This document shows positions 8,330 to 17,751 of a stretch of 64,000 nt of DNA, in pieces; position 1 is the first letter of the stretch; the number at the start of each line of letters is the position of its first letter. This DNA comes from Halorientalis marina (GTDB lineage Archaea > Halobacteriota > Halobacteria > Halobacteriales > Haloarculaceae). A program made the translations under genes and the position numbers. The notes beneath the pieces are model-generated. The model worked only from the letters and a program-made list of their open reading frames with translations. It was not told where the DNA came from and searched no databases. Location of the stretch: NCBI RefSeq assembly GCF_023028345.1, contig NZ_CP095487.1:1302001-1366000 (forward strand). Direction: 5' to 3'.

Positions 8330-8793
8330 CCGACCACGACTACCCCACCGGCCCGCTCGCAACAGGAGACATCGACAGCGACAGCCCGTTCACGCTCCCC
8401 GGCTTCTTCGACGCGCTCACCGACGGACGGCTGCTGGCCGGCGTCTGCACCGACTGCGGCGAACACCTGCTCCCGCCGCGGCCGGCCTGCTACGGCTGCG
8501 GGAGCCGCGCCGTGACCATCGAGGAACAGCCCCGGCGTGGTCTCGTCGAGACCTTCACCGAGGTCTATCGCCCGCCCTCGGCGTTCGCCGACCTCGCGCC
8601 GTTCCCGGTGGCCGTCGTCGAACTCGACTCGGGAGCGCGGTTGACCGGCCGCGTGGACGCCGATGCGGCCGATATCGAGATCGGGTCGGCGGTCGAACTC
8701 GCCGTCCGCGATCCCGTCGCCGAGGGAATCGACCCGGACGCCGCGCTGTCCTACGAGGACGGGTGGCCGCTGCACGTCTTCGAGCCGGCCTGA
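8326..8793 (+). CDS. DUF35 Zn-ribbon/OB-fold partner of the thiolase
   Basis: The 155-residue protein has a rubredoxin-like zinc ribbon with two CxxC pairs (CTDCG and CYGCG, around residues 43-63). An OB-fold follows (about 70-150), with the pattern PFPVAVVELDSGARLTGRV. It overlaps the thiolase stop by four bases (ATGA), so the two are translated together. Family knowledge: DUF35 proteins bind acyl-CoA and scaffold thiolase or thiolase/HMG-CoA synthase complexes; they are not known to be catalytic. Length is normal. Confidence 0.9.
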   Translation: MTDHDYPTGPLATGDIDSDSPFTLPGFFDALTDGRLLAGVCTDCGEHLLPPRPACYGCGSRAVTIEEQPRRGLVETFTEVYRPPSAFADLAPFPVAVVELDSGARLTGRVDADAADIEIGSAVELAVRDPVAEGIDPDAALSYEDGWPLHVFEPA

Positions 8794-8874
8794 GGCGCCG
8801 GACCGACTCACGGTCCGTTCGGTACCCAACTGAGTGGGGGGAACCGTTAGGGATGTCCCGCCCGTCCTGTTGGT

Positions 8875-9405
8875 GTGGACGAAGTCGAGGTCAGCACCGT
8901 CGTCTATCTGCCCCCCGAGGAGATTTACGAGTTCCTCGTCGACTTCCCCCGCTACGCGGAGTACTCGAAACACCTCAAGGAGGTCCGTAGCGAGGGTGAG
9001 GGCAGTCCGGGGACGATGTACTACATCACGTTCGCCTGGTGGAAGCTCGCCTACACCGCCCACTCGCGTGTCACCGACGTCGACCCGCCCGAGCGCATCG
9101 ACTGGGAGCTAACAAAGGACATCGACGCCACCGGCTACTGGCTGATCGACCCGATTCCCGAGGAGGCGCCCGCGGGCGAGAACCACGCCTGTCGCGTCCA
9201 TCTCTACATCGGGTTCGACCCACACTCGGCGGACTCGAACACGCTCGACCTCCCGCGGTTCGTCTCGCTCGACTGGGTGATCGAGAAGGCGAAACCGATC
9301 ATCGAACGGGAGGCGCGGCGAATCGTCGAGCGGATCGTCGCCGACATCGAGGGACGGCACCGCGAGGTCGAACTGGCGGTTCACACGACTCCGGAGTCGA
9401 TCTGA
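8875..9405 (+). CDS. SRPBCC/polyketide-cyclase-like (START fold) protein
   Basis: The 176-residue protein reads MDEVEVSTVVYLPPEEIYEF at its N-terminus, the first strand and helix of an SRPBCC ligand-binding fold of the coenzyme-Q-binding or RatA-like branch. It continues DFPRYAEYSKHLKEV. The start is GTG at 8875; no nearby ATG is in frame. There are no membrane helices or signal. Family knowledge: such folds hold hydrophobic ligands. Whether this one binds a quinone or another lipid cannot be told. The message probably ends before the convergent halocyanin gene. Confidence 0.8.
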   Translation: MDEVEVSTVVYLPPEEIYEFLVDFPRYAEYSKHLKEVRSEGEGSPGTMYYITFAWWKLAYTAHSRVTDVDPPERIDWELTKDIDATGYWLIDPIPEEAPAGENHACRVHLYIGFDPHSADSNTLDLPRFVSLDWVIEKAKPIIEREARRIVERIVADIEGRHREVELAVHTTPESI

Positions 9406-9445
9406 GCGGGCGAAAACCCCTGCCTGTGGTACCCGGCGAGTGCCG

Positions 9446-10582
9446 TCACTCAGGCGTGTCGTAGTCGCCGCCGTACCGCATGAAGAAGTAGGCGAGCCCG
9501 AGCGTCGCGGCCATGACGAAACTGGTCGCGACGCCGATGGTCTTTGCGCTGTTGGGGAACACGGACCCGCCGCCGCCACCACCGCCGCCGGCCGGGGCGA
9601 CCGTCGGCACGTCGTCGCCGACGACGATCACGCCTTTCATCCCCAGTGACTTGTGCGGGGCACAGTAGTACTGGTAGACACCGGACTCCTCGAAGGTGTA
9701 CTCGAAGTTGACGCCGGCCGACGCGACCGCGGAGCCGGAGTCGAAGGTCTCGTCCTCGGCGATGACGTTGTGACCGCCGCCCTCGCCGGTCCACTCCCAC
9801 TTGACCGTCGTGCCGGTGTCGACCCAGACGGCTGCCGGACCGAACCCGTAGGGCTGGCCGCCGTTGTCGACGCCGACTTCGACGGTGGCCTCGCCCTGTC
9901 CACGCATACTGGTGACGGACCCGCCGTAGTTCTCGACGTCGTCGAGATAGCCACCGAGGTCGGGCTGGCCGGCGGCACCGCCGCCACCGCCGCCACCACC
10001 GCTTTCGGTGCCGCTGCCCATCGTGGTCGTCCCGCCACCGCCGCCGACGCCGGGGAACGGGCCGGTCGTCGTCGGGTAGTCGTCGCCGACGACGATGGCT
10101 CCCTTCATCCCGAGCGCCTTGTGCGGCGTACAGAAGTAGTTGTACACGCCGTCTCCCTCGAAGGTGTACTCGAAGTTGACGCCGGCCGAGGCGACGGGGT
10201 CGCCCGAGTCGAAGGCGCCGCCCTCGTTGACGACGTTGTGGCCGCCACCCTCGCCAGTCCACTCGAAGACCACCGTCGTCCCGCTGTCGATGTGGACCGC
10301 GGCCGGCGCGAAGGCGAACGCGCCGTTGTTGCCCTGCGCGCCGACCTCGATAGTGATTTCGTCCTGTCCGCGCTCGTCGACGACCTCGCCCTCGAAGTTG
10401 CTGACGTCTTCGAGGTAGCCGCCGAAGTCCGGGCGGGTCTCCCCGCTCGCGGTCCCGGTCGGCGTGCCGGTCGTAGTCCCGTCCTGTGCGGCTGCGGTCC
10501 CGCTCGCCGCGGCCACTGCGGTACCGCCCGCCGCCGTCCGCAGGAAGCCCCGGCGCGAGACGCCCGTGGTCCGGTCGCTCAT
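9446..10582 (-). CDS. double-halocyanin membrane-anchored blue copper protein
   Basis: The 378-residue protein has an N-terminal Tat signal (SRRGFLRT) and a Thr/Gly spacer. Two halocyanin domains follow, each with a full set of type 1 copper ligands: GGGHNVV then YNYFCTPHKALGMKG in the first, and GGGHNVI then YQYYCAPHKSLGMKG in the second. A Gly-rich linker joins them, and a single C-terminal helix (IGVATSFVMAATLGLAYFF) anchors the protein outside the cell. ATG 10582 fits the Tat signal and a TATA-like box. It is divergent from the coxA cluster, which suggests it carries electrons to that oxidase (inference). Confidence 0.92.
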   Translation of the reverse strand: MSDRTTGVSRRGFLRTAAGGTAVAAASGTAAAQDGTTTGTPTGTASGETRPDFGGYLEDVSNFEGEVVDERGQDEITIEVGAQGNNGAFAFAPAAVHIDSGTTVVFEWTGEGGGHNVVNEGGAFDSGDPVASAGVNFEYTFEGDGVYNYFCTPHKALGMKGAIVVGDDYPTTTGPFPGVGGGGGTTTMGSGTESGGGGGGGGAAGQPDLGGYLDDVENYGGSVTSMRGQGEATVEVGVDNGGQPYGFGPAAVWVDTGTTVKWEWTGEGGGHNVIAEDETFDSGSAVASAGVNFEYTFEESGVYQYYCAPHKSLGMKGVIVVGDDVPTVAPAGGGGGGGGSVFPNSAKTIGVATSFVMAATLGLAYFFMRYGGDYDTPE

Positions 10583-10608
10583 ACGATGCGCTTGGGTGAG
10601 GGGTGTAG

Positions 10609-10616
10609 TGAATATG
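10609..10616 (-). promoter_or_regulatory. TATA-like box for the double halocyanin gene
   Basis: On the minus strand CATATTCA lies 27-34 bases before the ATG at 10582. Confidence 0.5.
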
Positions 10617-10715
10617 TTGGTTCCGACTCGTCGTCGGTGCCCACCCCCGTGACGGTGCTGGCGTCGGCGTCCGGCCCGCTGGCGGCCGGGAACCGGTCTC
10701 GGCTGCATTCCGGTG

Positions 10716-10723
10716 TACATTTC
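10716..10723 (+). promoter_or_regulatory. TATA-like box for the cox-cluster membrane protein
   Basis: TACATTTC lies 25-32 bases before the ATG at 10748. Confidence 0.45.
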
Positions 10724-10747
10724 ACCGCCGAACCGCAAGGTCGGTGT

Positions 10748-11161
10748 ATGGAAGAAGACCCGGGATTGAGCGATCAGTACCGCATGGCCAGCCCCTGGCC
10801 CGTGTTCGTCGCGCTCGGGCTAGCGATCTCCGAAGTCGGCATCGTCGTGGGCATCTTCTCCGTCGCGGTCGGCGGCCTTCTCCTGTTCGGCGGGAGCGTC
10901 GCCGGCATCCTCAAAGAGTCGGGCTACGTCGCCCAGCTGTGGGGGTCGCTGCTCGCGTTCGGTGTCGTCCTCGTCGCCATCGGCGGCGGCCTGTTCGTCT
11001 CACAGGTCGACCCCGGTACCATCGCCGTCCTCGACGTGATCGCCGAACCCGCGGGCTACGGCGCCGTCGTCCCGCGGGCGCTGGCTATCGGCGTCTCCGG
11101 CGTCATCCTGCTCGCCGCCGGCGGGACCGGGCGCGTCCTCGAAGGCAACGTCGAGGCCTGA
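10748..11161 (+). CDS. small four-helix membrane protein of the cox cluster
   Basis: The 137-residue protein has an acidic start (MEEDPGLSDQYRM) and four predicted membrane segments: VFVALGLAISEVGIVVGIF, VGGLLLFGGSVAGIL, SLLAFGVVLVAIGGGLFVS and ALAIGVSGVILLAAGG. I recall similar proteins beside haloarchaeal coxA genes (annotated, I believe, as DUF7541), but no biochemical role is established. A role in oxidase assembly or as an extra subunit is an inference from position only. ATG 10748 has a TATA-like box at the leaderless distance. Confidence 0.8.
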   Translation: MEEDPGLSDQYRMASPWPVFVALGLAISEVGIVVGIFSVAVGGLLLFGGSVAGILKESGYVAQLWGSLLAFGVVLVAIGGGLFVSQVDPGTIAVLDVIAEPAGYGAVVPRALAIGVSGVILLAAGGTGRVLEGNVEA

Positions 11162-11219
11162 GGCTCTCGGGCCGGACCACGCGGTGAACGGCACCGTCCG
11201 GTCGCGAGATTTCGACACT

Positions 11220-11227
11220 CTATTTAC
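11220..11227 (+). promoter_or_regulatory. TATA-like box for the small cox-cluster protein
   Basis: CTATTTAC lies 23-30 bases before the ATG at 11250. Confidence 0.5.
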
Positions 11228-11249
11228 CGGGCACTGGAAACGGTCGTGT

Positions 11250-11552
11250 ATGGTACTCGGATTCGACCGCGAAACGATGCTCGACCTCACGGTCAACGTG
11301 ATACCGCTCGGTATTCTGGTCTTTTTCATCGTCGCTTTCGCCGTCGCCAACCCGTTCGGCTGGGACAACCTCATCTCCGGGCTCCAGTTCGCCATCGTCA
11401 TCGTCACCTTCGTGCTGCTCGTCGTCCTCACCTACTACGCGGGGAAGGCGATCCAGGAGGCCGAAGGGGAGATGGAGGTCGAACCCGGCGAGTCAGCGGC
11501 ACCCGTCGCCGCCGAGGGCGAGGGCTCGGGCGACGAGGAACCGACGACCTGA
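11250..11552 (+). CDS. small two-helix membrane protein of the cox cluster (DUF6684-like)
   Basis: The 100-residue protein reads MVLGFDRETMLDLTVNVIPL, then has two hydrophobic helices (IPLGILVFFIVAFAVANPF and GLQFAIVIVTFVLLVVLTYYAG) and an acidic Glu-rich tail. This pattern matches the haloarchaeal family that usually precedes coxA. ATG 11250 is preferred over the upstream GTG at 11184, since the TATA-like box at 11220 would fall inside the longer version. Role unknown; likely an accessory to the cytochrome oxidase. Confidence 0.82.
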   Translation: MVLGFDRETMLDLTVNVIPLGILVFFIVAFAVANPFGWDNLISGLQFAIVIVTFVLLVVLTYYAGKAIQEAEGEMEVEPGESAAPVAAEGEGSGDEEPTT

Positions 11553-11647
11553 GGCCGAGCGTTCCCACGGTGGGCGCGAACCGACCAGCGTGCAGCCTAG
11601 CGGTTTGTGCGGCGCATCGACGGCTGTGACGCGAATCGAATGGAACC

Positions 11648-11656
11648 TTTCTTTAG
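11648..11656 (+). promoter_or_regulatory. TATA-like box for coxA
   Basis: TTTCTTTAG lies 23-31 bases before the coxA ATG at 11679. Confidence 0.45.
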
Positions 11657-11678
11657 GGACCAGTCCTGAGAGGCGAAT

Positions 11679-13502
11679 ATGGCAGGAGAACAGCTTGCGC
11701 TGACGGTGCTGATGGGGGTCTTCCTCGTCGCCGTCGCGGTCGCGCTCTCTCGGGTCGAGGACTGGCGTTCGTACACGCCACTCGCCGGCGGCGGCGCGCT
11801 CGGCGAGGAGACGTCCTACGGACACGACGAGAAGCCGGCCGGCATCGTTCGCTGGCTCACGACGGTCGACCACAAGGACATCGGGTTCCTGTACGGCACG
11901 TACGCTATCATCGCCCTCGCGGTCGGGGGAATCATGGCGATGCTCATCCGGATTCAACTGCTCGCGCCGGAGGGCGCGATCATCGGGAACAGCTTCTACA
12001 ATTCGATCCTGACCAGTCACGGGATCACGATGCTGTTCCTGTTCGGGACGCCGATCATCGCGGCGTTCGCGAACTACTTCGTCCCGCTCCTCATCGGGGC
12101 CGACGACATGGCGTTCCCGCGGATCAACGCCATCGCGTTCTGGTTGCTCCCGCCGGGCGCCATCCTCATCTGGGCCGGTTTCTTCACCGCACCCCTCACC
12201 GGGAACGCGGTCGAACCCGCCCAGACGGCCTGGACGATGTACACGCCGCTGTCGGCCGAACAGGCCAACCCCGGCGTGGACCTGATGCTGCTCGGGCTGC
12301 ACCTGACCGGCGTCTCGGCGACGATGGGGGCGATCAACTTCATCGCGACCATCTTCACCGAACGCGGTGAGGACGTCAACTGGGCCAACCTCGACATCTT
12401 CTCGTGGACGATCCTCACCCAGTCGGCGCTGATCCTCTTCGCCTTCCCGCTTTTGGGCAGCGCGCTCATCATGCTGCTGCTGGACCGGAACTTCGCCACG
12501 ACGTTCTTCGCGGTCGAAGGTGGCAGTCCGATACTGTGGCAACACCTGTTCTGGTTCTTCGGTCACCCCGAAGTGTACATCCTCGTGCTCCCGCCGATGG
12601 GACTCGTCAGTTACATCCTGCCGCGCTTCAGCGGCCGGAAGCTGTTCGGGTTCAAGTTCGTCGTCTACTCGACGCTCGCAATCGGCGTCCTGTCGTTCGG
12701 CGTCTGGGCACACCACATGTTCACCACCGGGATGGACCCCCGGCTACAGGCGAGTTTCATGGCGGTATCGTTAGCGATCGCGATACCGTCCGCCGTCAAG
12801 ACGTTCAACTGGATCACGACGATGTGGAACGGCAAGATTCGGACGACAGCGCCGATGCTGTTCTGCATCGGGTTCATCTCGAACTTCATCCTCGGTGGCG
12901 TCACCGGCGTGTTCCTCGCGGCGGTGCCGGTCAACCAGATCCTCCACGACACCTACTACGTGGTCGGCCACTTCCACTACATCGTGATGGGTGCCATCGG
13001 CTTCGCGGTGTTCGCCGGCATCTACTACTGGTTCCCGATCTTCACCGGTCGGATGTACCAGCGGACGCTGGCGAAGTGGCATTTCTGGCTGTCGATGATC
13101 GGCACCAACCTCACCTTCTTCGCCATGCTCGCGCTGGGCTACCTGGGGATGCCCCGCCGGTATGCGACCTACGCCTTCGACGGCGCACTCGCGCCGCTGG
13201 CCCAGGTCACGAACTTCCACGCGCTCGCGAGCGCCGGCGCGATCATCCTCTTCGTCGGCCAGCTCATCTTCGTCTGGAACCTCGTTCAGTCCTGGATGGA
13301 GGGCGCGACGGTCGACGAGGAGGACCCGTGGAACCTCAAGGAAGAGGCGCCGACTCTCTACGGCCGCGAGTTCCAGTGGCACGAACAGCGCCTCGCCACC
13401 GCCATCCCGGACGGCGGCGAGGAAGAGGAGGAACCGATGACTGACGGCGGGACGGAAGCCACCACTGACGCTGGCGAGGAAGACGCAACCGCCGACGACT
13501 GA
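11679..13502 (+). CDS. coxA: haem-copper oxidase subunit I, A1 type
   Basis: The 607-residue membrane protein is the catalytic subunit that reduces oxygen and pumps protons. Visible residues: a low-spin haem histidine (SHGITMLFLF), the cross-linked His-Tyr pair with the A1-type glutamate (FFGHPEVYILVLP), CuB histidines (WAHHMF), the K-channel lysine (PSAVKTFNW), haem histidines (VGHFHYIVMG), and the D-channel entrance DMAFPRIN. The N-terminal extension has one extra helix. The C-terminus is a long acidic Glu/Asp/Thr tail. Subunit II and III genes are not adjacent. The upstream small membrane proteins and divergent halocyanin form the local cluster. Confidence 0.95.
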   Translation: MAGEQLALTVLMGVFLVAVAVALSRVEDWRSYTPLAGGGALGEETSYGHDEKPAGIVRWLTTVDHKDIGFLYGTYAIIALAVGGIMAMLIRIQLLAPEGAIIGNSFYNSILTSHGITMLFLFGTPIIAAFANYFVPLLIGADDMAFPRINAIAFWLLPPGAILIWAGFFTAPLTGNAVEPAQTAWTMYTPLSAEQANPGVDLMLLGLHLTGVSATMGAINFIATIFTERGEDVNWANLDIFSWTILTQSALILFAFPLLGSALIMLLLDRNFATTFFAVEGGSPILWQHLFWFFGHPEVYILVLPPMGLVSYILPRFSGRKLFGFKFVVYSTLAIGVLSFGVWAHHMFTTGMDPRLQASFMAVSLAIAIPSAVKTFNWITTMWNGKIRTTAPMLFCIGFISNFILGGVTGVFLAAVPVNQILHDTYYVVGHFHYIVMGAIGFAVFAGIYYWFPIFTGRMYQRTLAKWHFWLSMIGTNLTFFAMLALGYLGMPRRYATYAFDGALAPLAQVTNFHALASAGAIILFVGQLIFVWNLVQSWMEGATVDEEDPWNLKEEAPTLYGREFQWHEQRLATAIPDGGEEEEEPMTDGGTEATTDAGEEDATADD

Positions 13503-13543
13503 GAACGCCTCGTTTTCACCGCTCGATATCCCCGCTCGTTTTG

Positions 13544-13551
13544 GCAATAAG
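13544..13551 (+). promoter_or_regulatory. TATA-like box for the LEA-repeat protein
   Basis: GCAATAAG lies 31-38 bases before the ATG at 13582. Confidence 0.4.
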
Positions 13552-13581
13552 ACTCATCCCCGCTGATTGCCGAGTGGGTGT

Positions 13582-15405
13582 ATGGTATCCCGGAGGCGTG
13601 CGCTCAAACTCGGCGGTGCGGGGCTCGCCGTCGTGCTCGTTCTCGCGGTCGTGCTCGTAGCGGCCCTCGCGACGACGGGCGTACTCGCGGCGCCGACGGT
13701 CGAGTCGACACAGAGTCAGTGGGGCGCGGTCGAGGGGCAGACGACGGGTATCGAGACGTCGGTCACGGTGACGAACCCGAACCCCGTCGGGATTCCCGGC
13801 CTGTTGACCGTCGACTACACGGCCAGGCTCAACGACGTAACGCTCGCACAGGGGGCCGAGCAGGGCGTCGGCTTCGGGACCGGGACGAACGAACTTGCCC
13901 TCACGACGGAGATGGAGAACGCCCGCATCGCCGACTGGTGGGTGACCCACGTCAACAACGGCGAGCAGTCCGAACTCGCGTTGACGGGGACGGTTTCGGG
14001 CCCCGGCTTCTCGCGGGCAGTGCCCGCCGATCGGACGACCATCGAGACGGATATCCTCGCCGGGTTCACGAACGAGGAGCCGCGAACGGTGACGATCAGA
14101 AACGAGTCGGTCATGCGCATCAGCGACGAGACGGCGACGTGGGGCGAGGCCGACGCCGAGGCCTCGCCGATCCGGTTCTCCTCGACGGTCGAGAACACAC
14201 ACGACTACGACGTGACCCTCGACGGCGTCGAGTACGTGGTGACGATGAACGGCGTCCGACTGGGGCAGGAACGCCGCGAGTCCGGCATCGACGTGGAACC
14301 CGGCGAGACGGGCGAACTGAACGTGACCGTCGACCTGGAGACGGCGAAGATGGCCGACTGGTGGCCGGAACACGTCCGGGACGACGAGCGGAGCGAACTC
14401 CGCGTCGAGATGTACGGGCTGGTCGACGACGACGGCGAGCGGAAGCGCGTTCCGATGCGGCTGTTCGAGAAGTCGCTGACGCTTGAGACGGACATGCTCG
14501 GTGACGGCGCGACGAGCGTCGAGCCGATGGAGACGCCGACGAACGGCACCGACTTCGCGGACCCTGAGGTCACGGGGACGAGCCAGGAGTGGGGCGCAGT
14601 GACCGACGAGCGGACGGACATCGAGACGACGGCGACGCTGTCGGCACCCGAACAGGAGATCAACGACCTGCTGACGCTGGACATCGAACAGCGGACGGCG
14701 GTCAACGGCGTCCGGGTCGCGACGGGGTCGACGACCGTCGGGACGGTCACCGCCGGCGAGACGCAACTCTCGTTCACGTCGCCGATGGACAACGGCGAGA
14801 CGCCGGAGTGGTGGGCCAGACACCTCAACCGCGGTGAGGAGTCGGTAGTGGCGACGGTCCCGACCGCGACCGCGGACGTGGGCATCACGAAGTTCGACAC
14901 CGACCTCGCCGAGCGGCGGGGGACGACCGAGACCGACGTGCTGGCGGACATGAACGGCGAGCGCGACGAGACGATCACGGTCGACGGCCGGGAGGCGCTG
15001 ACCGTCGAGCGCGTGCAGTCCTCGTGGGGCGAGGCGACGCCGGAGACGGCGCCGCTCGACGTGCGGACGACGGTCTCGAACGAACTCCCGGCCCGGATGA
15101 CGATCACGGATATCCGGTATCGGGTGACGCTGAACGAGGTGGTGCTCGCCGACAGGAAGGCACCGAACAGCCACCGGATTCCCGGTGGGGAGACGCGAAC
15201 GCTCCCGATAGCGATGGAACTGGACAACGGGAAGATGGACGAGTGGTGGCCGACGCACGTCCGGAACGGCGAGCGGTCGCGGCTGAACGTGACCGTCATC
15301 GCGACGGCCGAAAGCCGGCTCGGTTCCGAGCGGCGACCGCTGGACGCGCTGGGGCAAAACTCGACGTTCGAGACGGATATGCTGAACGCGACCGACGGTG
15401 AGTGA
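13582..15405 (+). CDS. membrane-anchored protein with four tandem LEA-14/WHy-like domains
   Basis: The 607-residue protein has one N-terminal hydrophobic anchor (residues 15-35) and then four copies of a domain of about 115-130 residues (roughly 40-160, 178-308, 330-455 and 473-601). Each copy starts with a W-G motif (SQWGAV, ATWGEA, QEWGAV, SSWGEA). Each has a late (E/D)WW..H(V/L) motif (DWWVTHV, DWWPEHV, EWWARHL, EWWPTHV). Each ends with ETD(I/M/V)L. This fits LEA type 2/water-stress (WHy) domains facing the outside. Function is unknown. The ATG at 13582 sits after a TATA-like box. Confidence 0.85.
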   Translation: MVSRRRALKLGGAGLAVVLVLAVVLVAALATTGVLAAPTVESTQSQWGAVEGQTTGIETSVTVTNPNPVGIPGLLTVDYTARLNDVTLAQGAEQGVGFGTGTNELALTTEMENARIADWWVTHVNNGEQSELALTGTVSGPGFSRAVPADRTTIETDILAGFTNEEPRTVTIRNESVMRISDETATWGEADAEASPIRFSSTVENTHDYDVTLDGVEYVVTMNGVRLGQERRESGIDVEPGETGELNVTVDLETAKMADWWPEHVRDDERSELRVEMYGLVDDDGERKRVPMRLFEKSLTLETDMLGDGATSVEPMETPTNGTDFADPEVTGTSQEWGAVTDERTDIETTATLSAPEQEINDLLTLDIEQRTAVNGVRVATGSTTVGTVTAGETQLSFTSPMDNGETPEWWARHLNRGEESVVATVPTATADVGITKFDTDLAERRGTTETDVLADMNGERDETITVDGREALTVERVQSSWGEATPETAPLDVRTTVSNELPARMTITDIRYRVTLNEVVLADRKAPNSHRIPGGETRTLPIAMELDNGKMDEWWPTHVRNGERSRLNVTVIATAESRLGSERRPLDALGQNSTFETDMLNATDGE

Positions 15406-15488
15406 GCGAGGCCGGCGGGGCGGGCCCGTCCCTCGCGCGGTCCCGTCCGTCACGGGGTTCGTCCCGCGCCCGCCCGCGTATGGAAAGC

Positions 15489-15495
15489 GATTTAG
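15489..15495 (+). promoter_or_regulatory. TATA-like box for purL
   Basis: GATTTAG lies 25-31 bases before the purL ATG at 15520. Confidence 0.4.
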
Positions 15496-15519
15496 CCGGT
15501 CTGGGGTAAGGCCCCGGCA

Positions 15520-17727
15520 ATGAGTCTGTCCGATGGGGACCACGACCTCGTGACCGCGGAACTCGGCCGCGAGCCGACCCCGGCCGAGACCGCGCTCTTC
15601 GAGAACCTCTGGAGCGAACACTGCGCGTACCGCTCCTCGCGGCCGTTGCTCTCGGCGTTCGACAGCGAGGGCGACCGGGTCGTCGTCGGGCCCGGCGACG
15701 ACGCCGCGGTCGTCGCCCTCCCCGACACCGAGGGTGAGAACAGCGAGACCTACATCACGATGGGTATCGAGAGCCACAACCACCCTTCCTACGTCGACCC
15801 GTTCGACGGCGCGGCGACCGGCGTCGGCGGCATCGTCCGCGACACGCTCTCGATGGGTGCCTACCCCATCGCGCTCGCGGACTCCCTCTACTTCGGCGGC
15901 TTCGACCGCGAACACTCCCGCTACCTCTTCGAGGGAGTCGTCGAGGGTATCTCCCACTACGGGAACTGCATCGGCGTCCCCACCGTCACGGGCAGCGTCG
16001 CCTTCCACGACGACTACGAGGGCAACCCCCTGGTGAACGTGGCCTGCGTCGGGTTGATCGACGATCCCGACCGCATGGTAACCGCCGAGGCCCAATCGGC
16101 GGGGAACGAGCTCGTACTGGTCGGGAACGCCACCGGCCGCGACGGTCTCGGCGGCGCATCCTTCGCCAGCGAGGACCTCGCGGAGGACGCCGAGACGGAG
16201 GACCGGCCGGCGGTCCAGGTCGGCGACCCCTACACGGAGAAACTGCTCATCGAGGCCAGCGAGGACCTCATCGAGGCGGGAGTCATCGAGTCCGCCCGCG
16301 ACCTCGGCGCGGCGGGGCTGGGCGGTGCGACCAGCGAACTCGTCGCCAAGGGCGGGCTGGGCGCCCACATCGAACTCGAACGGGTCCACCAGCGCGAGCC
16401 GAACATGAACGCGCTGGAAATCCTGCTCGCCGAGTCCCAGGAGCGGATGGCCTACGAAGTGAAACCCGAGAACGTCGAGGCGGTCCGCGAGATCGCCGAG
16501 CGCTACGACCTCGGCTGCTCGGTCATCGGCGAGGTCACCGAGGGCAACTACGTCTGTGAGTTCGAAGGCGAGACGGTCGTCGACGCCCCCGCGGAGTTCC
16601 TGGGGGACGGCGCGCCGATGAACGACCTGCCCGCCGAGGAGCCGACCCAGCCGGAACGGGACCTGCCCGACGCGGACCTCACCGAGGCCTTCGAGGCGGT
16701 CGTCGGGAGTCCGAACACGGCCTCGAAGCGCTGGGTCTACCGGCAGTACGACCACGAGGTACAGGTCCGGACGGCGACGCCGCCGGGCGACGACGCCGCG
16801 GTGCTCGCGATCCGAGAGCGGGCGGAACGGAGTTCCGCCGATGGGTTGAGCGGCGACAGCCGCGAGACGGGCGTCGGCCTCGCGTTCTCCTCGGGTGCCG
16901 ACCCCAACTGGACGACGGCCGCACCGTACGAGGGTGCCCGCGCGGTCGCGCTGGAGAACGCCACGAACGTCGCGGCGAAGGGCGCGACGCCGCTCGCGGC
17001 GGTCGACTGCCTGAACGGCGGCAACCCGGAGAAACCGGACGTGTACGGCGGCTTCAAGAACATCGTCGACGGGCTGGCGGACATGTGCAGCGAACTCGAC
17101 GTGCCCGTCGTCGGCGGGAACGTCTCGCTGTACAACGACTCGGCGGCCGGCCCCATTCCGCCGACGCCGACGCTCGCGCTGGTCGGGACCAAGGAGGGGT
17201 ACGCTGCGCCGCCGGCCGCGTTCTCGGGCGAGGGCGACCTGCTCGTCGTCGGCGACCTGCCGCTCTCGGGCGACACGGAGGCGCGACTCGGCGGCTCCGA
17301 ATACCTCGCACAGCAGGGCGGGAGCGATCGATTCCCCGAACTGCCCGAGGACGCGCCGGCGTTCGTCGAGACGCTCGCCGAAGTGGCGGACCACGAGGCC
17401 ACGCTCGCTGTCCACGACACGAGTCACGGCGGCCTCGCGGTCACGCTCGCGGAGATGGTCACGGCCGAGGCGGGCGCGACCGTCGAACTCGACGGCGACG
17501 CCGACCCCGCCGAACTGCTCTTTCACGAACAGCCCGGCCGGGTCGTCGTGGAGACTACGGACCCGGCGGCCGTTCGGGAGGCGTTCGACGGCGTGGCACC
17601 GGTCACCGCCGTCGGCGCGACCGACGGCTCGGGAGCGCTCGGCCTGACGGTCGCGGGCGAACGGCTCAGCTACGACAGCGAGGAGATCGCGGAACTGCGG
17701 GCCGTCATCGAACGGGAACTTTCCTAA
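15520..17727 (+). CDS. purL: phosphoribosylformylglycinamidine synthase subunit PurL
   Basis: The 735-residue enzyme carries out the ATP-dependent amidation of FGAR to FGAM in purine synthesis. It is the small PurL form, so it needs separate PurQ (glutaminase) and PurS partners, which are not adjacent here. The N-terminus has [14 protein letters not shown] with the catalytic histidine (His34). The nucleotide motif [18 protein letters not shown] is near residues 84-101. Two AIRS-like halves follow, the second with [11 protein letters not shown] and [13 protein letters not shown]. Length is normal. A lipoprotein gene follows closely on the same strand. Confidence 0.95.
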   Translation: MSLSDGDHDLVTAELGREPTPAETALFENLWSEHCAYRSSRPLLSAFDSEGDRVVVGPGDDAAVVALPDTEGENSETYITMGIESHNHPSYVDPFDGAATGVGGIVRDTLSMGAYPIALADSLYFGGFDREHSRYLFEGVVEGISHYGNCIGVPTVTGSVAFHDDYEGNPLVNVACVGLIDDPDRMVTAEAQSAGNELVLVGNATGRDGLGGASFASEDLAEDAETEDRPAVQVGDPYTEKLLIEASEDLIEAGVIESARDLGAAGLGGATSELVAKGGLGAHIELERVHQREPNMNALEILLAESQERMAYEVKPENVEAVREIAERYDLGCSVIGEVTEGNYVCEFEGETVVDAPAEFLGDGAPMNDLPAEEPTQPERDLPDADLTEAFEAVVGSPNTASKRWVYRQYDHEVQVRTATPPGDDAAVLAIRERAERSSADGLSGDSRETGVGLAFSSGADPNWTTAAPYEGARAVALENATNVAAKGATPLAAVDCLNGGNPEKPDVYGGFKNIVDGLADMCSELDVPVVGGNVSLYNDSAAGPIPPTPTLALVGTKEGYAAPPAAFSGEGDLLVVGDLPLSGDTEARLGGSEYLAQQGGSDRFPELPEDAPAFVETLAEVADHEATLAVHDTSHGGLAVTLAEMVTAEAGATVELDGDADPAELLFHEQPGRVVVETTDPAAVREAFDGVAPVTAVGATDGSGALGLTVAGERLSYDSEEIAELRAVIERELS

Positions 17728-17751
17728 CAGCGGGTTCCCTACACCCGGGTG

